NCBI GenBank assembly: GCA_964500675.1
Contig: CAZCNY010000008.1
Location: 62,001-126,000, forward strand
Length of the DNA stretch: 64,000 bases
Reading direction: 5' to 3'
Source: CAMLJR01 sp964500675
GTDB lineage: Bacteria; Pseudomonadota; Gammaproteobacteria; Pseudomonadales; CAMLJR01
Position numbers and translations under genes: made by a program
Notes under the pieces: generated by a model
The model's input: the letters and a program-made list of their open reading frames with translations, nothing else
The model's database searches: none
What the model was told of the DNA's origin: nothing
Part shown: positions 42,377 to 52,118 of the stretch, piece by piece
Numbering within the stretch: the first letter of the stretch is position 1
Layout of the letters: every line of letters begins with the position of its first letter

Positions 42377-45181
42377 ATGACCGGCATGCGGAAGGACGCG
42401 GACGCGATGATCAGTGCCGTAAAAAACTGGACGTGGTGGTTGGTTCTTTTGATTTCTCTCTGCGGGCTGGAGTCGGCGCATGCCGCGCTGTCGGTGCCGC
42501 AAGATCCGGTCGTGCTGCGCGACAGCGGCGAGCTGTATTTCTTGTTCGATCGCAGCCAGCGGTTGACGGTCGAGCAGGTGCAGCGCGAAACCCAAGCATG
42601 GAAACTCGTTACGAATACCAGCCGTGTGTCGCGCGATGAAAATGGCACGATGTGGTTGCGGCTGCGCTTAAAGGGTTCCGATGTCGATCGCCAGTTGATT
42701 TTATTTCTGGCGGTCCCCCACCGCGTCGAACTTCAGGTGTATACGAGTCGCGTCGATGCCGCGGATCGCGCGACAATCGCATCAGCCCAACCGCTGTTGC
42801 CGCTGGTTAGTCCTCGATATCTATTTCCTTTTCAAGTGCGCGCGGGCGAATCGATCGAGCTTTATGTCCGGGCGCGCGGTCTTGTCGCCGAGGCAATAAA
42901 TTTCCTGCAACTATGGCCCAACGAAAAAATGCTGGCGGCGCTGCCCGGCATGAGCGCACTGGAGTGGACGAATATCGGCGTCATGTTGCTCGTGACGCTG
43001 GCGTCGTTGATTCTATGGCTATTCACGCGCCAGCCGCTGCTGTGGTTGCTGGCGCTTTTTATCGGCGTGCAGTGGATACTTTATGTCGCGGCCCGCGGTT
43101 ACGCGCAGATTTGGTTTTGGCCGAATATGCCCGCGCTTACCGTCTTAGCCGGCAAGATCGATATGCCGCTTTCGCTGATGATCAATATCGGCTTCACCAT
43201 CGTATTTCTCGAATTGCAGACTCGAGCACCGCGCCTTTATCGCGCCGCGTTGAGCGTTATCGCGCTTTTGTTTTTCATGGCGGCCGCGCTGATCGCGACG
43301 TCGAGGAATTTTGAAGAGTTTGCGATATTGCCGGTGTTGATGTGTGAATTGTTTTTAATCGGCATCAGTTACTACGTCTATCGCCATAGCGGCTATCGTC
43401 ATAGCAACAACCGCCATGGCAGCTATCGCGGCAACGCGGCCGTTATGTTCTGGTGCTGGACAATCTGGCTGATGTTGACGCTGGCGCTCATCGTTGCGGT
43501 AATGCTGGATCCTGCGCAGCGGCTTACGAAATATGGGTATGACTGCTCGATTCAGCTGCGCACCGTGCTATTCATTATCTGTATCGGATATCACTATCAA
43601 CAAACCATTCGCGGCGAAGAGCGTGCACGCGCGGATGCGCGCGCGAAAAGCGAATTTCTCGCGCGCATGAGTCACGAAATTCGCACGCCGATGAACGGCA
43701 TTTTGGGGATGTCGGAGCTGTTGCGCGATTCGGGTCTCAGCAACACCCAGCGCCGCTACAACGATATTGTTTATTCGTCGGCCACCGCGCTGCTCACCGT
43801 GATCAACGATATTCTCGATTTCAGCAAAATTCAGGCGGGCCGCATGTCGGTGGAAAAAATTCCGTTCGATCTGCACCGCGTCGCGGTCGATTCGCTCAGT
43901 TTATTTCGTCTCAAGGCCGACGAAAAAAATTTGGAATTGCTGTGCGATATCAGACCGAATGCGCCGGCCTGGGTGATCGGCGATCCCACGCGCATCCGTC
44001 AAATTCTGATTAATTTTTTGAGCAATGCGATCAAGTTTACCGAGGCTGGGGAAATACGTTTGCAACTGGGTGCGCGCGGCAATTTGATTCGAATCCTCGT
44101 CGAGGATACCGGTCCCGGCATTGCGGCGAATGTGCAGCCGCTGTTGTTCGAGTCGTTCATGCAGGGCGATGTCAGCATTGCGCGCCAGCACGGCGGCACC
44201 GGCCTAGGGCTTGCGATTACGTCGCAGCTGGCCGAGCTGATGGGCGGCAACGTGGGAGTAGAAAGTCGGCTCGGCAAAGGCAGTACTTTCTGGGTCGATT
44301 TACCGCTGCCCGCCACCGCGAAGCAGGAGGCACCGTCTACTGGAGCGGATTTGGCGGGCAAATCGATTTTGGTCGTCGATGATAATGTGCATTTCTGTGA
44401 GTTGGTTGCCGAAAATGTTCGAAGCTGGGGTATGCATTGGCAGATCGCGCATTCGGGCGCGGAGGCGTTGGCGTGTGTAAGGCAGTTGCGCGAAAAAAAC
44501 GCGAAATTCGATTTGATCTCCATCGATTTAAAAATGCCGGGCATGAATGGGCTTGAATTAGCGCATCTACTCAAAGCCGAATGCGGTGCCGCGCTGCCGC
44601 CGATGCTGTTGCTGACCGCGACCACGGATATTCCACAAAGCGCGACGCGGCGCAGCGCGGGCATTGTATTGGCGCAGGAGAAACCGTTGCTCGCGGCCGA
44701 TTTGCGCGCAGCCTTCGCGCAGACGCTCGGGTTGATGCCACCGGTGTCGTCGATTGAACCTAAGCCCGCGGTCACAGAAATGCCGCAGCATGCGCTGACT
44801 GTGTTGGTTGTTGAAGATAATCCCACCAACCAGGTCGTCATTCAGGCGATGCTGCGAAAGCTGGGGCACGATTGTCGGCTGGTGTCGAGCGGCGACGAGG
44901 CCATCGCTATGCTGGAAGCGCGCCGTAACGATTTCGATGTGGTTTTAATGGATTGCGAAATGCCGGGCATGAGCGGTTACGACGCGACGCGATGCATTCG
45001 CACGTTCGAGCGCGAACACCAATTAACGCCTAAAAAAATTGTAGCGCTGACCGCGCATACGCTCGAAGAACATGTCGGTCTTTGCTATGAGGCCGGCATG
45101 GACGGCCACTTGGCCAAGCCGCTCGGCATCAATCAATTGCGTGATTTTCTTGCTCGGCTGAACCCTTCCAGCGTCTGTTGA
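42377..45181 (+). CDS. 7TMR-DISM hybrid sensor histidine kinase with two receiver domains (copy 1)
   Basis: 934 residues. A signal sequence (~18-37) leads to a periplasmic beta-sandwich (7TMR-DISM extracellular type 2, ~40-180, opening DSGELYFLFDRS), then about seven membrane helices (~200-405), a HisKA domain with MSHEIRTPMNG (H433), an ATPase with N550, EDTGPGI and GTGLGLAI, receiver 1 (VVDDN; D717 in SIDLKMPGMNG; K769) and receiver 2 (VVEDN; D859 in LMDCEMPGMSG; K914). No Hpt domain is present, so phosphate must pass to a separate Hpt protein. A histidine/asparagine-rich insert (YRHSGYRHSNNRHGSYRGN, ~335-353) lies in a loop between helices and is absent from copy 2. Confidence 0.92.
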   Translation: MTGMRKDADAMISAVKNWTWWLVLLISLCGLESAHAALSVPQDPVVLRDSGELYFLFDRSQRLTVEQVQRETQAWKLVTNTSRVSRDENGTMWLRLRLKGSDVDRQLILFLAVPHRVELQVYTSRVDAADRATIASAQPLLPLVSPRYLFPFQVRAGESIELYVRARGLVAEAINFLQLWPNEKMLAALPGMSALEWTNIGVMLLVTLASLILWLFTRQPLLWLLALFIGVQWILYVAARGYAQIWFWPNMPALTVLAGKIDMPLSLMINIGFTIVFLELQTRAPRLYRAALSVIALLFFMAAALIATSRNFEEFAILPVLMCELFLIGISYYVYRHSGYRHSNNRHGSYRGNAAVMFWCWTIWLMLTLALIVAVMLDPAQRLTKYGYDCSIQLRTVLFIICIGYHYQQTIRGEERARADARAKSEFLARMSHEIRTPMNGILGMSELLRDSGLSNTQRRYNDIVYSSATALLTVINDILDFSKIQAGRMSVEKIPFDLHRVAVDSLSLFRLKADEKNLELLCDIRPNAPAWVIGDPTRIRQILINFLSNAIKFTEAGEIRLQLGARGNLIRILVEDTGPGIAANVQPLLFESFMQGDVSIARQHGGTGLGLAITSQLAELMGGNVGVESRLGKGSTFWVDLPLPATAKQEAPSTGADLAGKSILVVDDNVHFCELVAENVRSWGMHWQIAHSGAEALACVRQLREKNAKFDLISIDLKMPGMNGLELAHLLKAECGAALPPMLLLTATTDIPQSATRRSAGIVLAQEKPLLAADLRAAFAQTLGLMPPVSSIEPKPAVTEMPQHALTVLVVEDNPTNQVVIQAMLRKLGHDCRLVSSGDEAIAMLEARRNDFDVVLMDCEMPGMSGYDATRCIRTFEREHQLTPKKIVALTAHTLEEHVGLCYEAGMDGHLAKPLGINQLRDFLARLNPSSVC

Positions 45182-45318
45182 TGTTATGCGTTGGCCAGCC
45201 TGGCGGGCGGGCGCGATCGGGACGATAATTACATTTCCCTCCGGACTTACAACGCGCGTCGCTGCGCACGATTGAGCGATGGTCGGTCTGCTCACAGAGC
45301 AAATAAAGCGGGTAGCTC

Positions 45319-48063
45319 ATGGCAAGAACGGCGTGGTGGATAACCGCATTAATTCTTTGCTGCTGGTGGGTGCCGGCCGAAGCCGTGCTGCCGGTGCCCA
45401 CCGATGGCGTTCTGCTGCGCGACAGCGGCGAGCTTTATTATCTGCTCGACAGCAACGACCGCTTGACCTTGAACGAACTGCGTACCGGCGATGCGCAATG
45501 GCGGCGCGTCGATGCTAAAACCCGCATGCCGCGATCGACCAGTAATCCGCTCTGGTTGCATGTACGCATCGCCGCGCCTTTGCGCGATCAGGCGATGATT
45601 CTGTATCACCCGATAGCCCGGCAGCTTGTGCTCGATGTTTATGTGATCGAACGCGATACGGTGATCGCCCGCTATGAGACCGGCATTTCGCGACCGTTCG
45701 CATCGAGGCCGCTTGCATACCGCAATTTTTTATTCCCCGTTGCAATGCACGCGGGACAAGCGACCGATATTTATTTGCGCGTGCGCGGCTACCCGAGCCG
45801 GACATTGGGCGTGTTACAGCTCTGGCCCGAACAAAAATTATTGGCGGAGCTGCCGTTGCACGATGCCTTCGAGTGGGCAAATATCGGAGTGATGTCGGTA
45901 ACGGCGATGGCAATGTGCGTCGTGTGGCTGTTTGTGCGCGAGCGCGTTATCGGCTTGTTTGCACTGTTCGTGGTTACCCAATTATTCAGCTATCTGGCGA
46001 CACGAGGATATGCCTTCGAATGGTTATGGCCGAATTCGCCCAAAATCGATGTTGCATCCGAACCGTTAGCCGTTTCAATCTCGCTGATCGTTAACGTCGG
46101 TTTTTCCGTCGTGTTTCTCAAAATGCGCGAATATACGCCGCGGCTGCATCGGTTTACCGTCGCGGCGTTGTATGTGTTCGCGGTATTCGCCGTGTTGGCG
46201 CCCTTCTACCCCATCGTGATCGAGACCATCGGTGTCTTCAGTCTCCTCGTGATGTATTTATTTTTATTGGCTGTCAGTATTTATCTGTTCATGGGGGGCA
46301 AGAACCGTCTTTATTCCGGAATGTTTTTGTTATCTTCCGGCGTCTACATGCTGTTCGCCGTCACGGTATTGACGACATCGCTCATTGGTTTTTATTCGTG
46401 GTGGTACTCGCTGCATCTCATCGATCTCGGACAATTGATTCGCATTTTGATATTGGCGGGATGTCTCGGTTATCGTTTTCGCGAAACGGTGCGCAGCGAA
46501 GAAAGCGCGCATGCCGACGCGCGCGCGAAAAGCGAATTTCTCGCGCGCATGAGCCACGAAATTCGCACGCCGATGAACGGCATTCTCGGTATGTCGGAAT
46601 TGCTGCGCGATGCGGGGCTCAACAATACGCAACGCCGCTACAATGAAATCGTCTATGCGTCGGCGACGTCGTTGCTTACCATCATCAACGACATTCTCGA
46701 TTTCAGCAAAATCCAAGCGGGACGCCTGGCGGTGGAAAACGTGCCGCTCGATTTGCACCGGCTCGCGGTCGATGCGCTGACATTGTTTCGCATGAAAGCC
46801 GATGAAAAAAATATTGAAATGCTTTGCGATATTCGACCCAATGTTGCCGCATGGGTAATGGGCGACCCCACGCGCATCCGTCAGATTCTGATCAATTTGT
46901 TGAGCAACGCCATTAAATTTACCGAAGCGGGTGAAATTCGCTTACGCATCAGTAAAAACGGCGAACGCACACGTATCGCGGTCATCGATACCGGTCCCGG
47001 TATTCCGCCCGAAACACAATCGCGTCTGTTCGAATCGTTTATGCAGGCCGATGCCAGTATCGCGCGCCGTCACGGCGGTACCGGCCTGGGTCTCGCGATT
47101 TCCTTGCAACTCGCTGAGTTGATGGGCGGCAAAATCGGTGTGCAAAGCCAACCCGGTAGAGGCAGCACGTTCTGGATTGAATTACCTTTGCCGGCGACCG
47201 CGAAGCAGGAGCCGTCATCGAGCGTATTGGATTTGCAAAATAAATGCGTGCTCGTCGTGGACGATAACGTTCACTTCTGCGAACTGGTGGCGGAGAGCGT
47301 GAAAAGTTGGGGCATGCATCTGCACATCGCGCATTCGGGCGCTCAGGCGTTGGCGCGCGTACGCGAGCTGCGCCAAAAAAATACGAATTTCGATGTGATC
47401 TCAATCGATTTGAAAATGCCGGGCATGAATGGGCTTGAACTGGCGCGAGCACTCAACGTTGAATGCGGCGCGGCGCTGCCGCCGTTGCTGTTATTGACCG
47501 CGACAATCGATATTCCGCCAAATACCGTACTGCGTGAAGCGGGCATCGTGCTGGCGCAAGAAAAGCCGCTGCTTGCCGCCGATTTGCGCGAAGCCTTCGC
47601 GCGCGCCTTGGGCTTGATGGCGGCACCGGCACCGAGCGCGCTATCCGCAGCGTTCGATGAAGTGCCGGGCGCGGCACTGACGGTGTTGGTGGTGGAGGAC
47701 AACCCTACCAACCAGTTGGTTATTCAGACGATGTTGGAAAAACTGGGAAATACCTGTTTGCTCGCGGTGGACGGCGCGCAAGCTATCGCTATGTATGAAT
47801 CGCGCCACGCTGATTTGAATTTAATTCTGATGGATTGCGACATGCCGGACATGAGCGGCTACGAGACGACGCGGCGAATTCGCCACTACGAGCGCGAGTA
47901 CCGTCTTCCACATAAAACCATCATCGCGCTGACCGCGCATACATTGGATGAGCAAATCGCGGAATGCTACCAAGCGGGCATGGATAAACATTTGGCCAAG
48001 CCGCTTGGCATCAATCAGTTGCGCGATTTTCTCGCCGAACTGAATGGCTCCGCGGTGCATTGA
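45319..48063 (+). CDS. 7TMR-DISM hybrid sensor histidine kinase with two receiver domains (copy 2)
   Basis: 914 residues, the same architecture as the gene before it: signal peptide, DISM extracellular domain opening DSGELYYLLDSN, seven helices, HisKA (H413), ATPase (IDTGPGI, GTGLGLAI), receivers with D697 and D839. From the HisKA domain to the end the two proteins are very similar, while the extracellular and membrane parts have diverged. This is what is expected of a tandem duplication in which output is kept and sensing changed. The 137-base gap between the two allows a separate promoter. DISM type 2 domains often bind carbohydrates, which would suit the neighbouring GH5 enzyme (inference). 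Confidence 0.92.
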   Translation: MARTAWWITALILCCWWVPAEAVLPVPTDGVLLRDSGELYYLLDSNDRLTLNELRTGDAQWRRVDAKTRMPRSTSNPLWLHVRIAAPLRDQAMILYHPIARQLVLDVYVIERDTVIARYETGISRPFASRPLAYRNFLFPVAMHAGQATDIYLRVRGYPSRTLGVLQLWPEQKLLAELPLHDAFEWANIGVMSVTAMAMCVVWLFVRERVIGLFALFVVTQLFSYLATRGYAFEWLWPNSPKIDVASEPLAVSISLIVNVGFSVVFLKMREYTPRLHRFTVAALYVFAVFAVLAPFYPIVIETIGVFSLLVMYLFLLAVSIYLFMGGKNRLYSGMFLLSSGVYMLFAVTVLTTSLIGFYSWWYSLHLIDLGQLIRILILAGCLGYRFRETVRSEESAHADARAKSEFLARMSHEIRTPMNGILGMSELLRDAGLNNTQRRYNEIVYASATSLLTIINDILDFSKIQAGRLAVENVPLDLHRLAVDALTLFRMKADEKNIEMLCDIRPNVAAWVMGDPTRIRQILINLLSNAIKFTEAGEIRLRISKNGERTRIAVIDTGPGIPPETQSRLFESFMQADASIARRHGGTGLGLAISLQLAELMGGKIGVQSQPGRGSTFWIELPLPATAKQEPSSSVLDLQNKCVLVVDDNVHFCELVAESVKSWGMHLHIAHSGAQALARVRELRQKNTNFDVISIDLKMPGMNGLELARALNVECGAALPPLLLLTATIDIPPNTVLREAGIVLAQEKPLLAADLREAFARALGLMAAPAPSALSAAFDEVPGAALTVLVVEDNPTNQLVIQTMLEKLGNTCLLAVDGAQAIAMYESRHADLNLILMDCDMPDMSGYETTRRIRHYEREYRLPHKTIIALTAHTLDEQIAECYQAGMDKHLAKPLGINQLRDFLAELNGSAVH

Positions 48064-48087
48064 ATCGCGCAAGCTCGCCGCTGTGCA

Positions 48088-48924
48088 CTACATCGTGCCC
48101 AGCGTGATGCTGACGGGGCAGTGATCGCTACCCGTGATCCCCGGATGAATCTCCGCATTTTTAATTTTGTCCTTTAAACTGGCGGAGACCAGCACGTAAT
48201 CGATTCTCCACCCGACATTGCGTTCGCGCGAATTCGCGAAATGACTCCACCAGGTGTAATAATCATTGCCCTGCTTGAATAAGCGCAGCGTGTCGATAAA
48301 TCCCGCGTCGATAAAATTTTGAAAACCTTCGCGCTCTTCGAGCGTAAAACCTTTTTTGCCGCGATTGGGTTTCGGATTGGCCAGATCGAGTTCGGTGTGC
48401 GCGACATTGAGATCGCCGCAAAAAATCACCGGTTTCTTTTCTTCGAGATATTTGCAGTACGCGAGAAACGCCGGGTCCCAATGTTTGTGGCGAAGTTCGA
48501 GGCGGCTTAAATCGTCCTTCGCATTCGGTGTGTACACCGTCACCACATAAAATTTATCGAACTCGGCAGCGATAACGCGACCCTCGGTGGTGGCATCACG
48601 CGCGGCGTCATCGACAAAATCGTAGCGCTCAGCGCTGCCGTTAGGGTGGGTGCCGTCGTAACGTTGGACGAAGGCATCGGGAAAGCCGTTGATGACGGCA
48701 AGCGGTTTTTTTTTGCTGAAAATCGCCGTGCCGGAATAACCTTTTTTCTCGGCCGAATTCCAATATTCGCAATAATCGGGCAGATCGATTGCTACCTGAC
48801 CGCGCTCGGCCTTCGTTTCTTGCAGACATAAAATATCGGGCCGATGCGTTTCAATAAACGGCGCGAACAAACCTTTCTTGATAACGGCGCGAATACCGTT
48901 GACATTCCACGAATAGATTTTCAT
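48088..48924 (-). CDS. xth: Exodeoxyribonuclease III
   Basis: 278 residues. All exonuclease III motifs are present: KIYSWNVNGIRA, LCLQETKA (metal-binding Glu), VVTVYTPNA, FCGDLNVAHTELDLANPK (catalytic Asp and Asn), RNVGWRIDYVLVS and the terminal GSDHCPV (catalytic His). It acts at abasic sites and degrades DNA 3'-5' in base-excision repair. Relative to the usual sequence there is a short insert (~98-115, NGSAERYDFVDDAARDATTEGR) before the beta strand that precedes VVTVYTP. Convergent with the second kinase gene. Confidence 0.95.
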   Translation of the reverse strand: MKIYSWNVNGIRAVIKKGLFAPFIETHRPDILCLQETKAERGQVAIDLPDYCEYWNSAEKKGYSGTAIFSKKKPLAVINGFPDAFVQRYDGTHPNGSAERYDFVDDAARDATTEGRVIAAEFDKFYVVTVYTPNAKDDLSRLELRHKHWDPAFLAYCKYLEEKKPVIFCGDLNVAHTELDLANPKPNRGKKGFTLEEREGFQNFIDAGFIDTLRLFKQGNDYYTWWSHFANSRERNVGWRIDYVLVSASLKDKIKNAEIHPGITGSDHCPVSITLGTM

Positions 48925-48993
48925 AACGAGCTTGTCACCATGACGCTAAGCCGGTTCGCAATGCCGGCCCGAAATCGATGCCGTGCGAAAAAA

Positions 48994-50817
48994 TCAGGCA
49001 GCGCGAACATCGCTGGTATTTCTGGAATCTTCTTCCTGTTGCAGGCGCCACATTTCGGCGAACTTGCCGTCGTGCTCGATCAGCTCCTGAAACTTACCGC
49101 GTTCGACGATGCGCCCGTGTTCCATCACGAGAATTTGATCGGCGTCGACAACGGTCGACAGCCGGTGCGCGATAATCAGTGTGGTGCGCTCGGCGGAGAT
49201 GTCCTTGAGTTCGGCTTGGATGGCTTTTTCCGTGCGCGAATCGAGCGCCGATGTGGCTTCATCGAAAATCAAAATCGCGGGCCGTTTCAAAATCGTGCGC
49301 GCAATTGCAACGCGCTGTTTTTCGCCGCCCGATAATTTCAAGCCGCGCTCACCCACGGTGGCATCGTAACCATCGGGCAATTGCTCGATGAAATGATGGA
49401 TGTGCGCGGCTTTTGCGGCGGCGATGACTTCGTCGCGCGTTGCCCCGGGTCGGCCGTAGGCAATGTTGTAGTAAATTGTGTCGTTGAACAGCACGGTATC
49501 CTGCGGCACGATGCCGAGCGCCGCGCGCAGCGATACCTGTTGTACCGCGCGAATATCCTGGCCGTCGATCAGAATGCGGCCCGCATTGACATCGTAGAAA
49601 CGAAACAGCAGGCGCGACAATGTCGATTTACCCGCGCCGCTCGAACCCACCACCGCGACGGTATGCCCGGCCGGAATTTCAAAGCTGGTGTCGAACAAAA
49701 TCTGACGTCTGCCGTCGTAGCCGAATTCGACGTGTTCAAAGCGAATGCCGGCACCGCGCGCTACATCCAACGGTTTTGCATCGGGCGCATCCTCGATCTC
49801 GCGATTTTCGTTGAGCAGTCCGAACATTTTCTCCAAATCGGTAAGCGCCTGTTTGATTTCGCGATACATGACGCCGAGAAAATTGAGCGGAATGTAAAGC
49901 TGCACGAGCAGGCCATTGATCATGACGAGATCGCCGAGCGTCATGTTGCCGGCGACGATGCCGACCGCCGCGCGCCACATCAGCAGCGAAACCGCGATGG
50001 CGATGACAAAACTCTGCGCGCAATTCAACAGGCCGAGCGAGGTTTCATTTTTTACCGCAGCGCTTTCGAAGCGCTGTAAATTATGGTCGTAACGCTGCGC
50101 TTCATATTCTTCATTGCTGAAATATTTGACCGTTTCGTAGTTCAGCAGCGAATCGATCGCTTTGGTGTTGGCCTTCGAGTCCATATCGTTCATCGTGCGC
50201 CGGTGCTGCGTGCGCCATTCGGTGATCGCGATGGTGGTGCCGATATAAATAAGCAACGCGGCGAGCGCGATGAGCGCGAACCAAAAATCGAATTTGACCA
50301 GCAGCAGGCCGCATACCAACGCGATTTCCAACAGCGTCGGGATAATGCTGAACAATGCAAAACTCATTACCGTGGCGATGCCGCGCGTACCGCGTTCGAT
50401 ATCGCGCGAGACGCCGCCGGTCTGACGTTCGAGGTGAAAGCGCAAACTCAGCGCGTGCAGATGGCGAAACACGTTGAGCGCAACACGCCGCATCGCGCGT
50501 TGCGTGACGCGCACGAACACGATATCGCGCAATTCGGCGAACAGCGTTGACGACAGCCGCAGCACACCGTAACCGACGAGCAGCATCGCGGGCACGGCGA
50601 GCATCGCGGTACCCGGCGTCAGCGTATCGACGATGCGTTTCATTAAGAGCGGCACACCGATATTCGCGAGCTTGGCGATGACGAGGAAGCTCATCGCCAT
50701 CACCACGCGACCGCGGTACTCCCATAAATACGGCAGCAACATGCGTATCACACGCCAGTCGCCCGTGGCTGTGCTGCGATCGCTGAGGGTCGAACGCGAA
50801 TGCGGATTGCGATTCAT
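48994..50817 (-). CDS. Atm1/HMT1-type ABC exporter (half-transporter)
   Basis: 607 residues: six-helix membrane domain (~30-340, containing FHLERQTGGVSRDIERGTRGI and NYETVKYFSNEEYEAQRYDHNL) followed by an intact ATPase (Walker A VGSSGAGKST, LSGGEKQRVAIARTIL, Walker B LIFDEATSALD, H-loop IAHRLSTV). The NYETVKYFxNE...E..ry and TGG.sR.ieRG motifs place it in the Atm1/HMT1 family, which exports glutathione-bound sulfur or metal species. It is a homodimer by family rule. The start codon is separated from the upstream DUF3443 stop by a single base, so the two could be co-transcribed. Confidence 0.9.
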   Translation of the reverse strand: MNRNPHSRSTLSDRSTATGDWRVIRMLLPYLWEYRGRVVMAMSFLVIAKLANIGVPLLMKRIVDTLTPGTAMLAVPAMLLVGYGVLRLSSTLFAELRDIVFVRVTQRAMRRVALNVFRHLHALSLRFHLERQTGGVSRDIERGTRGIATVMSFALFSIIPTLLEIALVCGLLLVKFDFWFALIALAALLIYIGTTIAITEWRTQHRRTMNDMDSKANTKAIDSLLNYETVKYFSNEEYEAQRYDHNLQRFESAAVKNETSLGLLNCAQSFVIAIAVSLLMWRAAVGIVAGNMTLGDLVMINGLLVQLYIPLNFLGVMYREIKQALTDLEKMFGLLNENREIEDAPDAKPLDVARGAGIRFEHVEFGYDGRRQILFDTSFEIPAGHTVAVVGSSGAGKSTLSRLLFRFYDVNAGRILIDGQDIRAVQQVSLRAALGIVPQDTVLFNDTIYYNIAYGRPGATRDEVIAAAKAAHIHHFIEQLPDGYDATVGERGLKLSGGEKQRVAIARTILKRPAILIFDEATSALDSRTEKAIQAELKDISAERTTLIIAHRLSTVVDADQILVMEHGRIVERGKFQELIEHDGKFAEMWRLQQEEDSRNTSDVRAA

Positions 50818-50818
50818 T

Positions 50819-52030
50819 TTAAAATGCTACGTAGGGACCGCCGGGATTGGTTTCGAGCGCTGTGTAAACTTTGCGGCCGAAGAAAAATGGCAGGCCCCAA
50901 TCAAAGTCACCCAACGAATAGGCGGCCAAATTGCTAAATGCATTGGCATTGCCATTCAATGAATCGGTATTGGCCACATTGAAGCTAACCGGCGAGCTGA
51001 CATTATTCTGACCTCGAATCGTTGCGGACAGGTGTAGCGTCGATGCCGGGCAGAAGAACGGCGGAAAGTCCTGGCACTGAGGAATAGAGTCGTCGGTGAA
51101 ATACAGCGCGTTCGAGCCGCTATCGATAAAACTCGCGGTTTGGTCGGAGCCGCTATACGTAGTTGTTAGATAGCCGCCGTTATCGACTGTAAACACTTGT
51201 GCACTGCCTAACATATTATTGTCGCGTGTATTGATGCCAAAGATCATCCAGCCATCGGCACGCGTAGCGCCGTTATTTGAAATTGCGGGTAGCTGGATAA
51301 CGACGCCGTTGTTATCGCTGGCGAATACCGCTACGGGGTTTTGTACTTGGCGTGTCGTATCTGCTGCTGTTTCAACGCAGCTCGCGGTTGTGGTGCAATC
51401 ATAGTAATAATCATTTTGAGGATTTAAACAGCTGGTTCCGCAATCTTCGCTAAAATGTCCGACACCGAGAATTGCATTGCCTCCCAGATCTTGTGCGGTG
51501 GCGATTTCGAGCGGCGTCACCGCCGGATTACTGTTTTTCAGACAGGTGGCTGGCGCGGTTCCATAACTGCTATCCGCGGCAATTTGAATACGGACCGATT
51601 GTGCGATCTTGCCGCCGATCTTCACGTCTGCAGTGCGCACCGGACCCCACATATAAGAGCCATCGAGAAACGGTATGCACTCCGCCAGCGTATGACCCGC
51701 GACCAGCTGTTGTTGAGGCAGCGATAAACCGTTCAGCGCCGACGCGAGTACGCGCAAGCCCGTCGATCCGGTATCGATCATAACGTTGTTGATGGTTTGG
51801 CACTGCGTTGTGCTGCCCGGATAGCAAACGGTGACGCTGGTATAAGCGATGTTGGGCAGCGCAAAAGCCCCGCCGTTGACGGAAATTGCCGCCACGTTGT
51901 CGCCAGTCGGGGCTGTCGATGTGGCGCCACCCGACGCCAGCTGCTCATTGCTGCCGCCGCTGCCGCCTCCGCACGCCGCAAGCAGTGTCGATAATCCGAT
52001 GGTGAGCAGTAGTTGTAGGAAACGTTGCAC
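50819..52030 (-). CDS. DUF3443 lipoprotein with pepsin-like aspartic-protease motifs
   Basis: 403 residues starting at GTG, with AGGA provided by the tandem repeat upstream. Lipobox LLAAC (Cys20) followed by GGGSGGS indicates a lipoprotein. Two motifs, VMIDTGSTGL (D86) and SFIDSGSNAL (D303), have the hydrophobic-hydrophobic-Asp-Thr/Ser-Gly form and wide separation of the two catalytic Asp of monomeric pepsin-like proteases. Eight or more cysteines lie between (e.g. EDCGTSC, DCTTTASC), arguing for disulfides in the periplasm or on the cell surface. DUF3443 proteins have no assigned function that I know; the protease idea is my inference. The DUF2844 gene directly upstream is its usual partner. 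Confidence 0.8.
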   Translation of the reverse strand: MQRFLQLLLTIGLSTLLAACGGGSGGSNEQLASGGATSTAPTGDNVAAISVNGGAFALPNIAYTSVTVCYPGSTTQCQTINNVMIDTGSTGLRVLASALNGLSLPQQQLVAGHTLAECIPFLDGSYMWGPVRTADVKIGGKIAQSVRIQIAADSSYGTAPATCLKNSNPAVTPLEIATAQDLGGNAILGVGHFSEDCGTSCLNPQNDYYYDCTTTASCVETAADTTRQVQNPVAVFASDNNGVVIQLPAISNNGATRADGWMIFGINTRDNNMLGSAQVFTVDNGGYLTTTYSGSDQTASFIDSGSNALYFTDDSIPQCQDFPPFFCPASTLHLSATIRGQNNVSSPVSFNVANTDSLNGNANAFSNLAAYSLGDFDWGLPFFFGRKVYTALETNPGGPYVAF

Positions 52031-52034
52031 GGCG

Positions 52035-52118
52035 AAGTCCTGTTAAATTTTAAGTCCTGTTAAGTTTTAAGCTCTGTTGAATTCCAGTTCTGTTGAACTC
52101 TAAGCCCTATTGAATTTC
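52035..52118. repeat. Five-unit 17-bp imperfect tandem repeat between DUF2844 and DUF3443 genes
   Basis: Five consecutive units of 16-17 bases of the form AAGTCCTGTTAAATTTT run from just before the DUF3443 start to the last codons of DUF2844. Units 1 and 2 differ at one base; units 3-5 are more diverged. On the coding (minus) strand units 1 and 2 read ACAGGACTT, and the one nearest the start supplies the ribosome-binding AGGA. The distal unit includes the last DUF2844 codons and the stop. Confidence 0.75.

Noticed and set aside
52035..52118. Possible CRISPR array
   Set aside because: The units are contiguous 16-17-base tandem copies without spacers and overlap coding sequence.
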